DNA from: JAHRAW01 sp965226545
Lineage (GTDB): Bacteria > Pseudomonadota > Gammaproteobacteria > Arenicellales > Poriferihabitantaceae
Direction: 5' to 3'
DNA: 64,000 bases
Assembly: GCA_965226545.1 (NCBI GenBank)
Contig: OZ245364.1
Span: 2,232,001 to 2,296,000 of the forward strand
The notes under the pieces were generated by a model, which saw nothing but the letters and a program-made list of their open reading frames with translations, was not told where the DNA came from and searched no databases. Both the position numbers and the translations under genes were made by a program. Position 1 is the first letter of the stretch, and each line of letters opens with the position of its first letter. Below are positions 32,457 to 41,393 of the stretch, piece by piece.

Positions 32457-33584
32457 ATGATGAAACTGAACCAAGTTGGATTGGTCGGTTGGCGCGGCAT
32501 GGTCGGCTCGGTGTTGCTGCAGCGCATGCGTTGCGAGGACGATTTTGCGTTGATGAAGCGCGCGCGTTTTTTTAGCACCTCACAAGCCGGGCAACCGCCG
32601 CCGGACATCGGCGCCGACGATGCGCCGCAACAGGACGCGCGCGATTTGGATGCGCTCGGCGACAACGACGTCATCATCACCTGTCAAGGCGGCGATTACA
32701 CCGCCGACATGCATCCGCGTTTGCGCGCGCGCGGCTGGGACGGCTATTGGATTGACGCGGCATCGACCTTGCGCATGCACGACGATGCAATGATTATTCT
32801 CGACCCGGTCAATCGCGCGTTAATAGCGCGGCGTGTCGAAGCCGGCTGCAAAGATTTCATCGGCGGCAACTGCACGGTGAGTTTAATGATGATGGCGTTG
32901 GCCGGCTTGCTCAATGATAATTTAATCGAAGCGGTGTCGGTCGCAACTTATCAGGCGGTGTCCGGCGGCGGCGCGCGACAGGCGCGCGAATTGTTGGCGC
33001 AAATGCATGCGCTGCATCAAGCGGCGGCGCCGTTGCTCGGCGACGCGCACGGCTCGATTTTGCCGATTGACGATGCGGTAACCCGCGCGATGCGCGCCGA
33101 CGAATTGCCGCGCGATGCAATCGGCAACGTCTTGGCCGGCAGTTTGCTGCCGTGGATTGACCGCGACCTCGACGACGGCAACAGCCGCGAAGAATGGAAA
33201 GGCGCGGCCGAAGCCAATAAAATCCTCGCGCGCATCGATGCGCCGATTGCGATTGACAGCACCTGCGTGCGCGTCGGCGTGATGCGTTGCCACAGTCAGG
33301 CGATGACCATCCGACTCGCGGCCGACTTGTCACTGGATGAAATCGGCGCGATAATTGCGCGCGGTCACCAATGGGTTAAACTCATCGACAACCGCCGCGA
33401 AACTTCGCTGGCGCAGTTAACCCCGGCCGCGGTCAGCGGTACGTTGAACATCGCGGTCGGGAGATTGCGCAAATTGTCGTTTGGTGCAAACATCATCAGC
33501 GCGTTTACAGTCGGCGACCAATTGCTGTGGGGCGCGGCTGAACCGTTGCGGCGGATGTTGCGGATTTTGGCGGAGGCAAAGTGA
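32457..33584 (+). CDS. asd: Aspartate-semialdehyde dehydrogenase
   Basis: NADPH-dependent conversion of aspartyl phosphate to aspartate semialdehyde, feeding lysine/DAP, threonine and methionine synthesis. The product is of the Gram-negative Asd type: NQVGLVGWRGMVGSVLLQRM at the N-terminus, FFSTSQAGQPPPDIG, the catalytic cysteine in GGNCTVSLMMMALAGL, and substrate-site residues in VATYQAVSGGGARQ. 375 residues from the first of two adjacent ATGs (32457, 32460); either is possible. Upstream in-frame residues are not family-like. Confidence 0.95.
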   Translation: MMKLNQVGLVGWRGMVGSVLLQRMRCEDDFALMKRARFFSTSQAGQPPPDIGADDAPQQDARDLDALGDNDVIITCQGGDYTADMHPRLRARGWDGYWIDAASTLRMHDDAMIILDPVNRALIARRVEAGCKDFIGGNCTVSLMMMALAGLLNDNLIEAVSVATYQAVSGGGARQARELLAQMHALHQAAAPLLGDAHGSILPIDDAVTRAMRADELPRDAIGNVLAGSLLPWIDRDLDDGNSREEWKGAAEANKILARIDAPIAIDSTCVRVGVMRCHSQAMTIRLAADLSLDEIGAIIARGHQWVKLIDNRRETSLAQLTPAAVSGTLNIAVGRLRKLSFGANIISAFTVGDQLLWGAAEPLRRMLRILAEAK

Positions 33585-33957
33585 CGGTGATGGCGTTGTC
33601 GTGGACGATGTTGTCAATGTTGTTGTTGACGTTGTTATCGACATTGTTATCGACATTGTTGTCGACGACGTTATCGATGGCATTATCGATGATGCATCGA
33701 TGCCGTATCGATAATCGTTGCATTGCATCGCGCACCGGCGCATCAAACGCCAAATTTGTTTTAATTTATTAATGATTTATTTTGTTTTGTGACTTTATAT
33801 TGTGAGTTTTGTGACTTTATGTTGTGACTTTATACTGTTATTTTATTTTTAATGGCAAGCAAACCAAGTTAAGTTAAAGTTAAGTTAACGACACTCGACA
33901 TTCGCAACCCGCAACCACGCATTCATCTCAATCCACCACCCAACCGAATTAACTTCC
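33585..33957. repeat. Spacer with 12-bp tandem repeats and AT-rich tail
   Basis: Five 12-base units occupy 33634-33693: GTTATCGACATT twice, then GTTGTCGACGAC, GTTATCGATGGC, ATTATCGATGAT. Read on the other strand they become AATGTCGATAAC-like, resembling the GATGTCACCAAC units inserted in alr. The remaining spacer (33760-33890) is AT-rich with TTTTGTGACTTTATRTTGTGA repeats and AAGTTAA words. The serA promoter must be in the last 100 bases or so but is not evident. Confidence 0.65.
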
Positions 33958-34917
33958 ATGAACATTCTAATTGCCGACACCTTTCCGCAGGCGCAACAAG
34001 ATGCATTGCGCGCCGCCGGTCATTCGATTACGGCCGACCCGTCGCTGTCCGGCGATGCCTTGGTCGGCGCGTTGCGCGGCATCGACGCGCTCATCGTGCG
34101 CAGCACCAAAGTGAATTCCGATGCATTGGACGCCGCCGATTCGCTCAAACTGGTGATTCGCGCCGGTGCCGGCACCAACACGATTGACAAAGCGCATGCC
34201 GCCGAACGCGGCGTGCGGGTGTGCAATGTGCCGGGCGCGAACGCGTTTGCCGTCGCCGAATTGGTGTTTGGATTGTTGCTGGCGATTGACCGCCATTTGG
34301 CTGACAACATCACCGACTTGCGCGGCGGACGTTGGCGCAAAAAACAATACGGCAAAGCGCGCGGTTTGTGCGGACAACGAATCGGCATCTTGGGTTTCGG
34401 CGCAATCGGCGCGGCGGTCGCGGCGCGCGCGCGCGCGTTTGGCATGGAAGTGTGCATCGTGCAATCCAAGCGCGGCGACGACGTCGCCAAGCAAATCAAA
34501 TCGCTCGGCATTGTCGAGTTATCGTCGCGCGATGAATTGCTCGGCGCCTGCGACATCGTAAGTCTGCATCTGCCGATGACCGCGCAAACCGAAAACTTGG
34601 TCAACGATGATTTCCTCGCCAAGATGAAACAAGGCGCGGTGTTGGTCAACACTTCGCGCGGCGAATTGGTCGATGAAGCGGCGCTGTTGCGCGCCTTGGA
34701 TGCGCGCGGCATTCGCGCGGCGTTGGATGTCTATCGCAACGAACCCAGCGTCGGCGAAGGCGAATTCACCTCACCGCTCGCCCAACACCCCAACGTATAC
34801 GGCACACATCACATCGGCGCATCGACCGAACAAGCGCAAAACGCGGTCGCCGACGGCGTAGTGCGGGTGTTGGAATCATTTGAACAAGGCGCGTTGTTGC
34901 ATTGTGTTAATGATTAA
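33958..34917 (+). CDS. serA: D-3-phosphoglycerate dehydrogenase, short type
   Basis: Oxidises 3-phosphoglycerate to phosphohydroxypyruvate, the first step of serine synthesis. 319 residues, so the short form without the C-terminal ACT regulatory domain. D-2-hydroxyacid dehydrogenase signatures: VIRAGAGTNTID, GILGFGAIGAAVAARA (NAD site), VNTSRGELVDEAALLRAL, and GTHHIGASTEQAQ with the catalytic His. Assignment over other D-2-hydroxyacid dehydrogenases rests on serC lying directly downstream. The lack of an ACT domain suggests no direct feedback by serine. Confidence 0.88.
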   Translation: MNILIADTFPQAQQDALRAAGHSITADPSLSGDALVGALRGIDALIVRSTKVNSDALDAADSLKLVIRAGAGTNTIDKAHAAERGVRVCNVPGANAFAVAELVFGLLLAIDRHLADNITDLRGGRWRKKQYGKARGLCGQRIGILGFGAIGAAVAARARAFGMEVCIVQSKRGDDVAKQIKSLGIVELSSRDELLGACDIVSLHLPMTAQTENLVNDDFLAKMKQGAVLVNTSRGELVDEAALLRALDARGIRAALDVYRNEPSVGEGEFTSPLAQHPNVYGTHHIGASTEQAQNAVADGVVRVLESFEQGALLHCVND

Positions 34918-35107
34918 TTGATTGATTTTTATTTCGAGTTTTACTTTTGTACTTTTGTACTTTTACTTTTCCGTTTACTTTATTTTTTGTTTAATTTTTT
35001 TACTTTGATTTTTCGTTTTGATTTTTAGTTTTGATTTTGGTTTTAATGATTATCTCGATTTTAATGTTTACCCACACTCACCTGTCACCACTTTGGGAAC
35101 TTAACCA
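34918..35107. repeat. T-rich simple-repeat spacer before serC
   Basis: Nearly every base from 34918 to 35050 belongs to T-rich words (TACTTTTG, GTTTACTTT, GATTTTTAGTTTTGATTTTGG). The strand asymmetry (T on the plus strand) is strong. No terminator hairpin. A GGGAAC at 35096 may act as the serC ribosome-binding site. Confidence 0.55.
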
Positions 35108-36220
35108 ATGAACACAACCCCGCAACCCGACCCGTCCGCCAATCGCAAGCACAACTTCAGCGCCGGGCCATGCACGTTGCCGCTCGAAGTGCTGCTCGAA
35201 GCGCAACAAGAATTTGTCGATTATCAAGGCGCCGGCATGTCGTTGATTGAGATGAGCCATCGCGGCAAACATTTCGAACAAGTCGCCGCCGATGCGCGCG
35301 CACATGCAATGGAAATGTTTCAAGCGCCGGATGATTTTGCCGTGCTGTTTTTGCAAGGCGGCGCGATTTTGCAGTTTTCAATGTTGGCGATGAATTTTTT
35401 GCACAACGGACAACGCGGCGCGTATGTCAACTCCGGCGCATGGGCAAAAGGCGCGATTGCCGACGGCGCAATGCACGGCGATGTATACACCGCCTGGGAC
35501 GGCGCCGACCAAAAGTACACGCGCATGCCCAACGACGATGAACTCGACCTGCGCGACAACACCCGCTATCTGCACATCACCACCAATGAAACCATCGGCG
35601 GCATTCGCTTCCCGACATTCCCCGAAGTGAACATTCCGTTGATTGGCGATGTCTCATCCGAATACATGTCGCGCCCGATTCCATGGCAACGATTCGATTT
35701 GGTATACGGCGGCGCGCAAAAGAATTTGGGCCCGGCCGGGATGGCGGTGGTGTTTGTGCGCAAATCCGCGTTGGCGGATTCGAACCGCGCGCTTGGGCGT
35801 TATTTGCGTTACGACATTCATCAGGAAAATGATTCGATGTTTAACACGCCGCCGGTGTTTCCGATTTATATGTTTGGCAAGGTGCTGAAGTGGATGAAAA
35901 AATGCGGCGGGTTGACGGCGATGCAACAAGCGGCTGCGGAAAAATCATCGCTGTTGTACGACGCCATCGACCAAAGCGGCGGCTATTACCGTTGCCCGGT
36001 CGATGTCGCCTGTCGTTCGCACATGAACATCGTGTTTCGTCTGCCGAGCGAACAACTCGAGGCGAAGTTTCTCGAACAAAGCGCGCAAGCCGACTTGTTG
36101 AATCTAAAGGGGCATCGCAGCGTCGGCGGTTGTCGCGCCAGCGTTTATAACGCGATGCCGCGCGACGGCGTGGTTGCGTTGGTCGATTTCATGCGGCGGT
36201 TTGCCGCGGACAACGGCTGA
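35108..36220 (+). CDS. serC: Phosphoserine aminotransferase
   Basis: PLP enzyme that converts phosphohydroxypyruvate to phosphoserine (also used in PLP synthesis). HNFSAGPCTLPLEVL at the N-terminus, GMSLIEMSHRGKHF, LFLQGGAILQFSMLAMNF, the ATNETIGGI-like TTNETIGGIRFP, the PLP lysine in YGGAQKNLGPAG, and GHRSVGGCRASVYNAMP near the end are characteristic. 370 residues. Its stop overlaps the start of the next gene (TGATG), so the two are translationally coupled. Confidence 0.96.
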   Translation: MNTTPQPDPSANRKHNFSAGPCTLPLEVLLEAQQEFVDYQGAGMSLIEMSHRGKHFEQVAADARAHAMEMFQAPDDFAVLFLQGGAILQFSMLAMNFLHNGQRGAYVNSGAWAKGAIADGAMHGDVYTAWDGADQKYTRMPNDDELDLRDNTRYLHITTNETIGGIRFPTFPEVNIPLIGDVSSEYMSRPIPWQRFDLVYGGAQKNLGPAGMAVVFVRKSALADSNRALGRYLRYDIHQENDSMFNTPPVFPIYMFGKVLKWMKKCGGLTAMQQAAAEKSSLLYDAIDQSGGYYRCPVDVACRSHMNIVFRLPSEQLEAKFLEQSAQADLLNLKGHRSVGGCRASVYNAMPRDGVVALVDFMRRFAADNG

Positions 36221-37542
36221 TGCCGCGCATTCGAGCGTTCACCGGTTATTTGGTCGATGCCGCGCGCGCCGCGCAGGTGGTGTCGCCGGCATACGATGCG
36301 GTGTCGCCGGCGATGCGCCGCGCGTTTGCCGAAAGTCATCCGCAAAATTATTTAAACACGATGCGCTTGCGCGATGATTTTCCGCCCGAGCAAACGCCAA
36401 GCAACGAGCAACTGTTGGCGATGAACAAAGCCAAGTTGGATGAACTGCTCGCCGACGGTTCGTTTGCGCGATTCGACAGCCCGGCGATGTTTGTGTATCG
36501 ATTGTCCAACGCCGCGCATCGACAAACCGGGTTGGTGTGCGAAGTGCCGATTGATGAATATCAACAGGGACATTTGCGCAAACATGAAAACACCCGCGCC
36601 GACAAGGAGGATTTGTTGGCGCGGTATCAACAAGTGGTCGGCGTGTCGTCGAGCCCGGTGTGCCTCGCCCATCCGCATCACCAGGCCATCGATGCATTGC
36701 TCGAAGCGCAAAGCGAGACAAAACCGCTGTTGGATTTTGCCGGCGAAGACGGCGTCACCCAACAAGTGTGGCGCGTCGATTCGCAAACGCAACGCCGCTT
36801 GACCGAATTGTTTGCGCAAATCGATGTCACTTATTTAACCGACGGTCATCATCGCGCCGCGGCCGGTTTGCGCCACGCCGAAACAATGCGCGCTAAACAT
36901 AATGCATCCGGCAAGGCATCCAACAATGCGAATGAAGTGAACAATGTGGACAGTGCGAACAATGCAAGTGCAAGTGCAAATAAAAATGTAACCACAACCG
37001 ACTCGGATGATGCGCCGTACAATCAATTATTGGTCGCGTTGTTTTCCACCGAGCAATTGTCGCTGTTGCCGTTTCATCGCGCAGTGCGTGATTTAAACGG
37101 CATGAGTGCAACGCAATTTATCGAACAACTGCATTGCGATTTTGTCGTCGCCAAAAGCCAACGCGCATGCATGCCAACCCAACACGGCGAATTCGGCGTG
37201 TTGCTCGACGGCGATTGGTTGCACATTCGATTAAAGGAATCGTTGCATCAAAAAGACCCAGTCGAATCGCTCGATGTTTCGGTGTTGCAGCGCCATATCC
37301 TCGCCCCGCTGCTCGGCATCGACGACCCGCGCAACGACTCGCGATTGGATTATGTTTCCGGCGTTTCCGGCGAACGCGGTTTAGTGCAAAAACAACAGGA
37401 CGGCTGGGGCGTGTGTTTCGCCTGTTGCGCAACCTCGATTGAACAATTGATGACGGTCGCCGACGCCGCTCAATTGATGCCGCCCAAATCGACTTACTTC
37501 GACCCCAAGGCGCGCTCCGGAATTTTCATCCGCCCGCGTTAA
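36220..37542 (+). CDS. DUF1015-family protein
   Basis: 440 residues, coupled to serC by a TGATG overlap; I recall DUF1015 genes often sitting beside serine-synthesis genes, but their biochemical role is not established. Visible family blocks: RIRAFTGYLVD at the N-terminus, VVSPAYDAVSP, NYLNTMRLR, FVYRLSN, KHENTRADKEDLL, the YLTDGHHRAAAGLRHAE block with its His pair, LLPFHRAVRDLNG and C-terminal PPKSTYFDPKARSGIF. Between the helix after GHHR and the PYNQLLVALFS strand, residues about 224-264 are an Asn/Ser/Ala/Val low-complexity insertion not expected in the family. Its stop codon overlaps that of the convergent prmC gene. Confidence 0.9.
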   Translation: MPRIRAFTGYLVDAARAAQVVSPAYDAVSPAMRRAFAESHPQNYLNTMRLRDDFPPEQTPSNEQLLAMNKAKLDELLADGSFARFDSPAMFVYRLSNAAHRQTGLVCEVPIDEYQQGHLRKHENTRADKEDLLARYQQVVGVSSSPVCLAHPHHQAIDALLEAQSETKPLLDFAGEDGVTQQVWRVDSQTQRRLTELFAQIDVTYLTDGHHRAAAGLRHAETMRAKHNASGKASNNANEVNNVDSANNASASANKNVTTTDSDDAPYNQLLVALFSTEQLSLLPFHRAVRDLNGMSATQFIEQLHCDFVVAKSQRACMPTQHGEFGVLLDGDWLHIRLKESLHQKDPVESLDVSVLQRHILAPLLGIDDPRNDSRLDYVSGVSGERGLVQKQQDGWGVCFACCATSIEQLMTVADAAQLMPPKSTYFDPKARSGIFIRPR

Positions 37543-38609
37543 CCCGCTCGCAAGCGGCGCCCGCAAGTGGCGCGCGCACGATGCGCCAAATCCAAATGCG
37601 TTTGTATCGCCGCAAACCGATGGCGCGCAAACAATTCGCGCACCGCCTCGCCTTGTTGCGCGCCGTGTTCGACCAACAACATTCCGCCGTCGGTTAAAAA
37701 TCGCGCCGCATGCCCGATGATGTGCGCCAACGCTGCCAAGCCGCGTCGCTCGGCAATCAATGCATGCGGCGGTTCAAACCGCAAATCGCCGCGCCGCAAA
37801 TGCGCGTCATCGGCGGCGACATACGGCGGATTCGATACAATCAACTCAAACCGCCGCGCGCCCAACGGCGCAAACCAATCGCCGCAAATCCATTCAATCG
37901 CCGCGCGATGCGATGCGCCGTTTTGTTTGGCAACCGCCAACGCGCGCGCGCAAACATCAGTCGCGGTGATTCGACACCCGCGACATTCACGCGCCAATGC
38001 AATCGCAATCGCGCCGCTGCCGGTGCCGAGTTCCAATACGCGCGGGTTGAGATTGTTGTGACTACTGTCACTGTTGCGGCTTTGGTGACTGCGGTGACTG
38101 TGACGACTGTGGTTACTTTCGATATTACCGTCACTGTCGTTACTAAGATTACTTAAGTTACTTTTTTTATTTTGTTTACTTATTTTACTTCCGTTACTTT
38201 CACTGTCGTCGTTACTGTCATCGTCCCCACATAAATACGCAACCGCCACCTCCACCAACAATTCCGTATCAGCGCGCGGAATTAACACATCAGGCGTAAC
38301 CATCAACCCCAACGACCAAAATTCACATCGCCCAATCAAATGCGCCAACGGCACACCGCGCATTCGCCGTTGCACCAACTCGATAAACTTCGCGCGCACG
38401 CAGGCCGCCGCGCGCGAATCGCGCCGCGCAATCAACGCCGCCGAATCCAACTGCGCCGCGCATTTCAACAATCCCTCCGCATCGATAAACGCATCGGCAT
38501 CACCGCCCAACCGCGCGCGCGCCCACGCCGACAATTCGCCGAAGGTCATTGCATCGCAATCCGGTGCATGCAATGAATGTTGCACTGCGTTTGGCGCGGT
38601 TGGATTCAT
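37539..38609 (-). CDS. prmC: Release factor glutamine methyltransferase, with repeat insertion
   Basis: Methylates the GGQ glutamine of release factors RF1/RF2 using SAM. Motifs: VLIPRADTELLVE (108-120), SAM-binding VLELGTGSGAIAIALA (191-206), and the catalytic NPPY (260-263). The length, 356, exceeds the usual about 280 because residues about 128-188 are a Ser/Asn/Asp/His/Lys low-complexity block directly before the SAM-binding strand, encoded by repeats of GTTACT/GTGACT type. prfA, its substrate's gene, lies upstream on the same strand (hemA, prfA, prmC order). The 3' end overlaps the stop of the convergent DUF1015 gene by four bases. Confidence 0.93.
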   Translation of the reverse strand: MNPTAPNAVQHSLHAPDCDAMTFGELSAWARARLGGDADAFIDAEGLLKCAAQLDSAALIARRDSRAAACVRAKFIELVQRRMRGVPLAHLIGRCEFWSLGLMVTPDVLIPRADTELLVEVAVAYLCGDDDSNDDSESNGSKISKQNKKSNLSNLSNDSDGNIESNHSRHSHRSHQSRNSDSSHNNLNPRVLELGTGSGAIAIALARECRGCRITATDVCARALAVAKQNGASHRAAIEWICGDWFAPLGARRFELIVSNPPYVAADDAHLRRGDLRFEPPHALIAERRGLAALAHIIGHAARFLTDGGMLLVEHGAQQGEAVRELFARHRFAAIQTHLDLAHRARATCGRRLRAG

Positions 38610-38779
38610 ATCGTTACGATGCGATTGACAATCGCGTTTGGTGACGACTCATTAATGTAAATGTAACTGTGTGAAATTCGAACGGTCGAACCCGTCGCAT
38701 GCACATCGACGTTGCACTGTCGCACTCGGCATTGTCGAACTCGACACCGTCGCACTACACTTTTTCATCGTTATCCAAT

Positions 38780-39856
38780 TCACTCCGCCCGCTCCAACAA
38801 CTCGATTTGATGTTGGCACAACGGCTCGACCACCTGTTCCAACCCCCCGCCGAGAATGTCGTCCAACTTGTACAGCGTCAAACCGATGCGATGGTCGGTC
38901 ACCCGCCCTTGCGGAAAGTTATAGGTGCGGATGCGTTCCGAGCGGTCGCCGCTGCCGACCAGCGATTTGCGCATGCTTGCTTCGGTTTCGCGTTTGGCGC
39001 GGTTTTGCGCCTCCAACAACCGCGCCTTTAACACCGCAAATGCGCGCGCGCGATTTTTGTGTTGCGAACGTTGGTCTTGGCATTCGACCACGATGCCGCT
39101 CGGCAGATGAGTGAGACGTATCGCCGAGTCGGTTTTGTTGACATGCTGTCCGCCGGCGCCGGAAGCGCGAAAGCGATCGATGCGCACTTCGTTCGAATTG
39201 ATTTCGACTTCGTCGGCATCGTCGGCTTCGGGCATCACGGCCACGGTGCATGCCGAAGTGTGCACCCGCCCCTGCGATTCGGTCAGCGGCACGCGCTGCA
39301 CGCGATGCGCGCCGGATTCGAATTTGAGCCGCGCATAAACCCGCGCGCCTTCGATGCGGCTGATGACTTCCTTATAGCCGCCGTGTTCGCCTTCGCTTTG
39401 GCTCAGCACCTCGACCTTCCAGCGCATTCGTTCGGCGTAGGCAAAATACATCTTTGCCAAATCGCCGGCAAACAACGCGGCTTCATCGCCGCCGGCGCCG
39501 GCGCGGATTTCCAAAAAGATGTTGCGCGCGTCGGTTTGTTCGCTCGGCGCCAACAAGGCGCGCAACGCGGTTTCGCGCTGCGCCAATTCATCGGTCAAGC
39601 GCGGCAATTCCTCCTCCGCCATTTGGCGAATCGCCGCGTCGTCATCGGCGCACATCGCTTGCGTCTCTTGGTGTTGACGCGCAAGTTGTTGATGCGCATC
39701 GAACGCCTCGACCAACGGCGCAATCTCCGCCAACTCTTTGGACAATTTGCGAAATTCTTCCTGCGCGCCAATCACATGCGGCTGCGACAACAACCGCCCC
39801 AATTCAATATGGCGGTCGCACAAACGGCGCAGTTTTTCCAAAGTGGCGGGGTTCAT
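38780..39856 (-). CDS. prfA: Peptide chain release factor 1
   Basis: Recognises UAA and UAG stop codons and triggers peptide release. The GGQ motif is at residues 235-237 (SGAGGQHVNKTDSA). The codon-recognition region is RVPLTESQGRVHTSA, with P-L-T at the PxT position where PAT is common in RF1. IRAGAGGDEAALFAGDL (118-133) is the other class-I signature. 358 residues, as expected. It lies between hemA and prmC, all on the minus strand, the common gammaproteobacterial order. Confidence 0.96.
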   Translation of the reverse strand: MNPATLEKLRRLCDRHIELGRLLSQPHVIGAQEEFRKLSKELAEIAPLVEAFDAHQQLARQHQETQAMCADDDAAIRQMAEEELPRLTDELAQRETALRALLAPSEQTDARNIFLEIRAGAGGDEAALFAGDLAKMYFAYAERMRWKVEVLSQSEGEHGGYKEVISRIEGARVYARLKFESGAHRVQRVPLTESQGRVHTSACTVAVMPEADDADEVEINSNEVRIDRFRASGAGGQHVNKTDSAIRLTHLPSGIVVECQDQRSQHKNRARAFAVLKARLLEAQNRAKRETEASMRKSLVGSGDRSERIRTYNFPQGRVTDHRIGLTLYKLDDILGGGLEQVVEPLCQHQIELLERAE

Positions 39857-40148
39857 TTTTGCATCGTCCGCACATCATCCTGATGTGGCAAGTGCAAGTT
39901 GCAAGTCATTAGTTGCAAGTTAAAAGTTAATAATTATCAGTTACAAATTACAAATCGTCACTTAGTTAATTGTAAATTAATAATTGCGCAACATAAATTT
40001 TAAATAAATGATAAATCGCAAATCGAAAGTTATAAATTACGAATTACAAATTACAAGTTACAAACCATCAATTAAAGTTTACAACTTAAAAGTTAATAAT
40101 TAAACCGTGCAAGTTAAAAGTTACAAGTGACAAATTAAAACCCAACCA
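39857..40148. repeat. AAGTTACAA-type repeat between hemA and prfA
   Basis: From about 39887 to 40140 the sequence is almost wholly variations of AAGTTACAA, AAATTACAA and AAGTTAATAATTA. It is intergenic between two genes that are usually adjacent, and is much more AT-rich than the flanks. No gene, hairpin or regular period can be assigned; units drift between 8 and 12 bases. A closely similar block lies at 55237-55400. Confidence 0.75.
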
Positions 40149-41393
40149 TCACAAATCAAACAACTTACGCGCCGCGTGATGCAATGATTGGTCACCATCG
40201 CCGGATGATTCGCGCAACGCTTCGCTTGGGTAATGCGCGAATTGGCGGGTGAGGCGGCGCGCCAGTTGACGCGCAACTTCATTCGGGTCGTCGCCTTGCG
40301 CCAAACGATGTTGCGCGCGCGCGGTTTCGGCTTGTTGCAACGCCGTCAATGAATCGCGCAATTGGCGAATCGTCGCGACCGAATCCAGCGAACGCATCCA
40401 ACGCATAAACTGCACGGCATGCAATTCGATAATCATCCCGGCCTTTTCGGCTTCGCCTTGACGCAATGCGCGATGTTGCGCCGCCAACGATTGCAAATCA
40501 TCCAGCGTATACAAATACACATCGGCCAATTCGCGCACTTCGCTTTCGACATCGCGCGGCACCGCCAAATCGATGATGCACATCGGTTTATGGCGGCGAT
40601 GTTTAAGCGCGCGCTCGACCGCGCCTTTGCCGAGCAGCGGCAACGTGCTGGCGGTGCACGACACCACCAAATCGGCGCGCGGCAAATGCGCCGGAATATC
40701 AGCCAAGCCAATCGCTTCGCCGCCAACCGCGCGCGCCAACAATTGCGCCTTATCGGGCGAGCGGTTGGCGATGGTCAGTTGGCGCAAGCCGCGCGCGTGC
40801 AGATGTGCGGCGGTCAATTCAATGGTTTCGCCGGCGCCGATTAACAGCGCGCGTTGCTCGCGCAAATTGGCGAACACCCGCCGCGCAAGATGCACGCCGG
40901 TATACGCCACGCCGACCGAGTTGGCGCCGATGGCGGTGTCGGTGCGCACCTGTTTGGCGACCGAAAAAGTTTGCTGAAACAGCCGATTGAGCAATTTGCC
41001 GGTCGCGCCGGCATCGAAGGCAAACGCAAACGCGCGCTTCATCTGCCCGAGAATTTGCGGCTCGCCAAGCACCATCGAATCCAATCCGGCCGCGACTCGA
41101 AACGCATGACGCACCGCGTGTTCATTCGGCAATTGATAGACGCTGTCGCGGAGGATGTCGGCTTCCAGCCCGGTGCGCCGCGCAAACCAATCGGTCAATG
41201 CGCGCCCGTCGTCGCCGGCGTATCCGCAATAAATTTCGGTGCGATTGCAGGTCGATAAAATCGTCGCCTCGCGCGCGCCAAAGTCGGTCAATTCGCGCAA
41301 CGACGCCGCCAATGCATCATCCGCAAACGCCGCCCGCTCGCGCACGGCAAGCGGCGCGGTTTGGTGATTGATGCCGACGGTGAGCAGATTCAT
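40149..41393 (-). CDS. hemA: Glutamyl-tRNA reductase
   Basis: Reduces glutamyl-tRNA(Glu) to glutamate-1-semialdehyde, the first committed step of haem (and sirohaem/cobalamin) synthesis. 414 residues: MNLLTVGINHQTAPLAVRER, the catalytic Cys49 in STCNRTEIY, LGEPQILGQMKRAF, the NADPH-binding LLIGAGETIELTAAHLHARG, and IIDLAVPRDVE. C-terminal dimerisation helix present. Upstream lies a 336-bp spacer, so it probably has its own promoter for the hemA-prfA-prmC unit. Confidence 0.96.
   Translation of the reverse strand: MNLLTVGINHQTAPLAVRERAAFADDALAASLRELTDFGAREATILSTCNRTEIYCGYAGDDGRALTDWFARRTGLEADILRDSVYQLPNEHAVRHAFRVAAGLDSMVLGEPQILGQMKRAFAFAFDAGATGKLLNRLFQQTFSVAKQVRTDTAIGANSVGVAYTGVHLARRVFANLREQRALLIGAGETIELTAAHLHARGLRQLTIANRSPDKAQLLARAVGGEAIGLADIPAHLPRADLVVSCTASTLPLLGKGAVERALKHRRHKPMCIIDLAVPRDVESEVRELADVYLYTLDDLQSLAAQHRALRQGEAEKAGMIIELHAVQFMRWMRSLDSVATIRQLRDSLTALQQAETARAQHRLAQGDDPNEVARQLARRLTRQFAHYPSEALRESSGDGDQSLHHAARKLFDL

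Noticed and set aside
33581..33772. 63-codon Leu/Ser-rich frame after asd
   Set aside because: Entirely encoded by the 12-bp repeat array and its flank; no ribosome-binding site.
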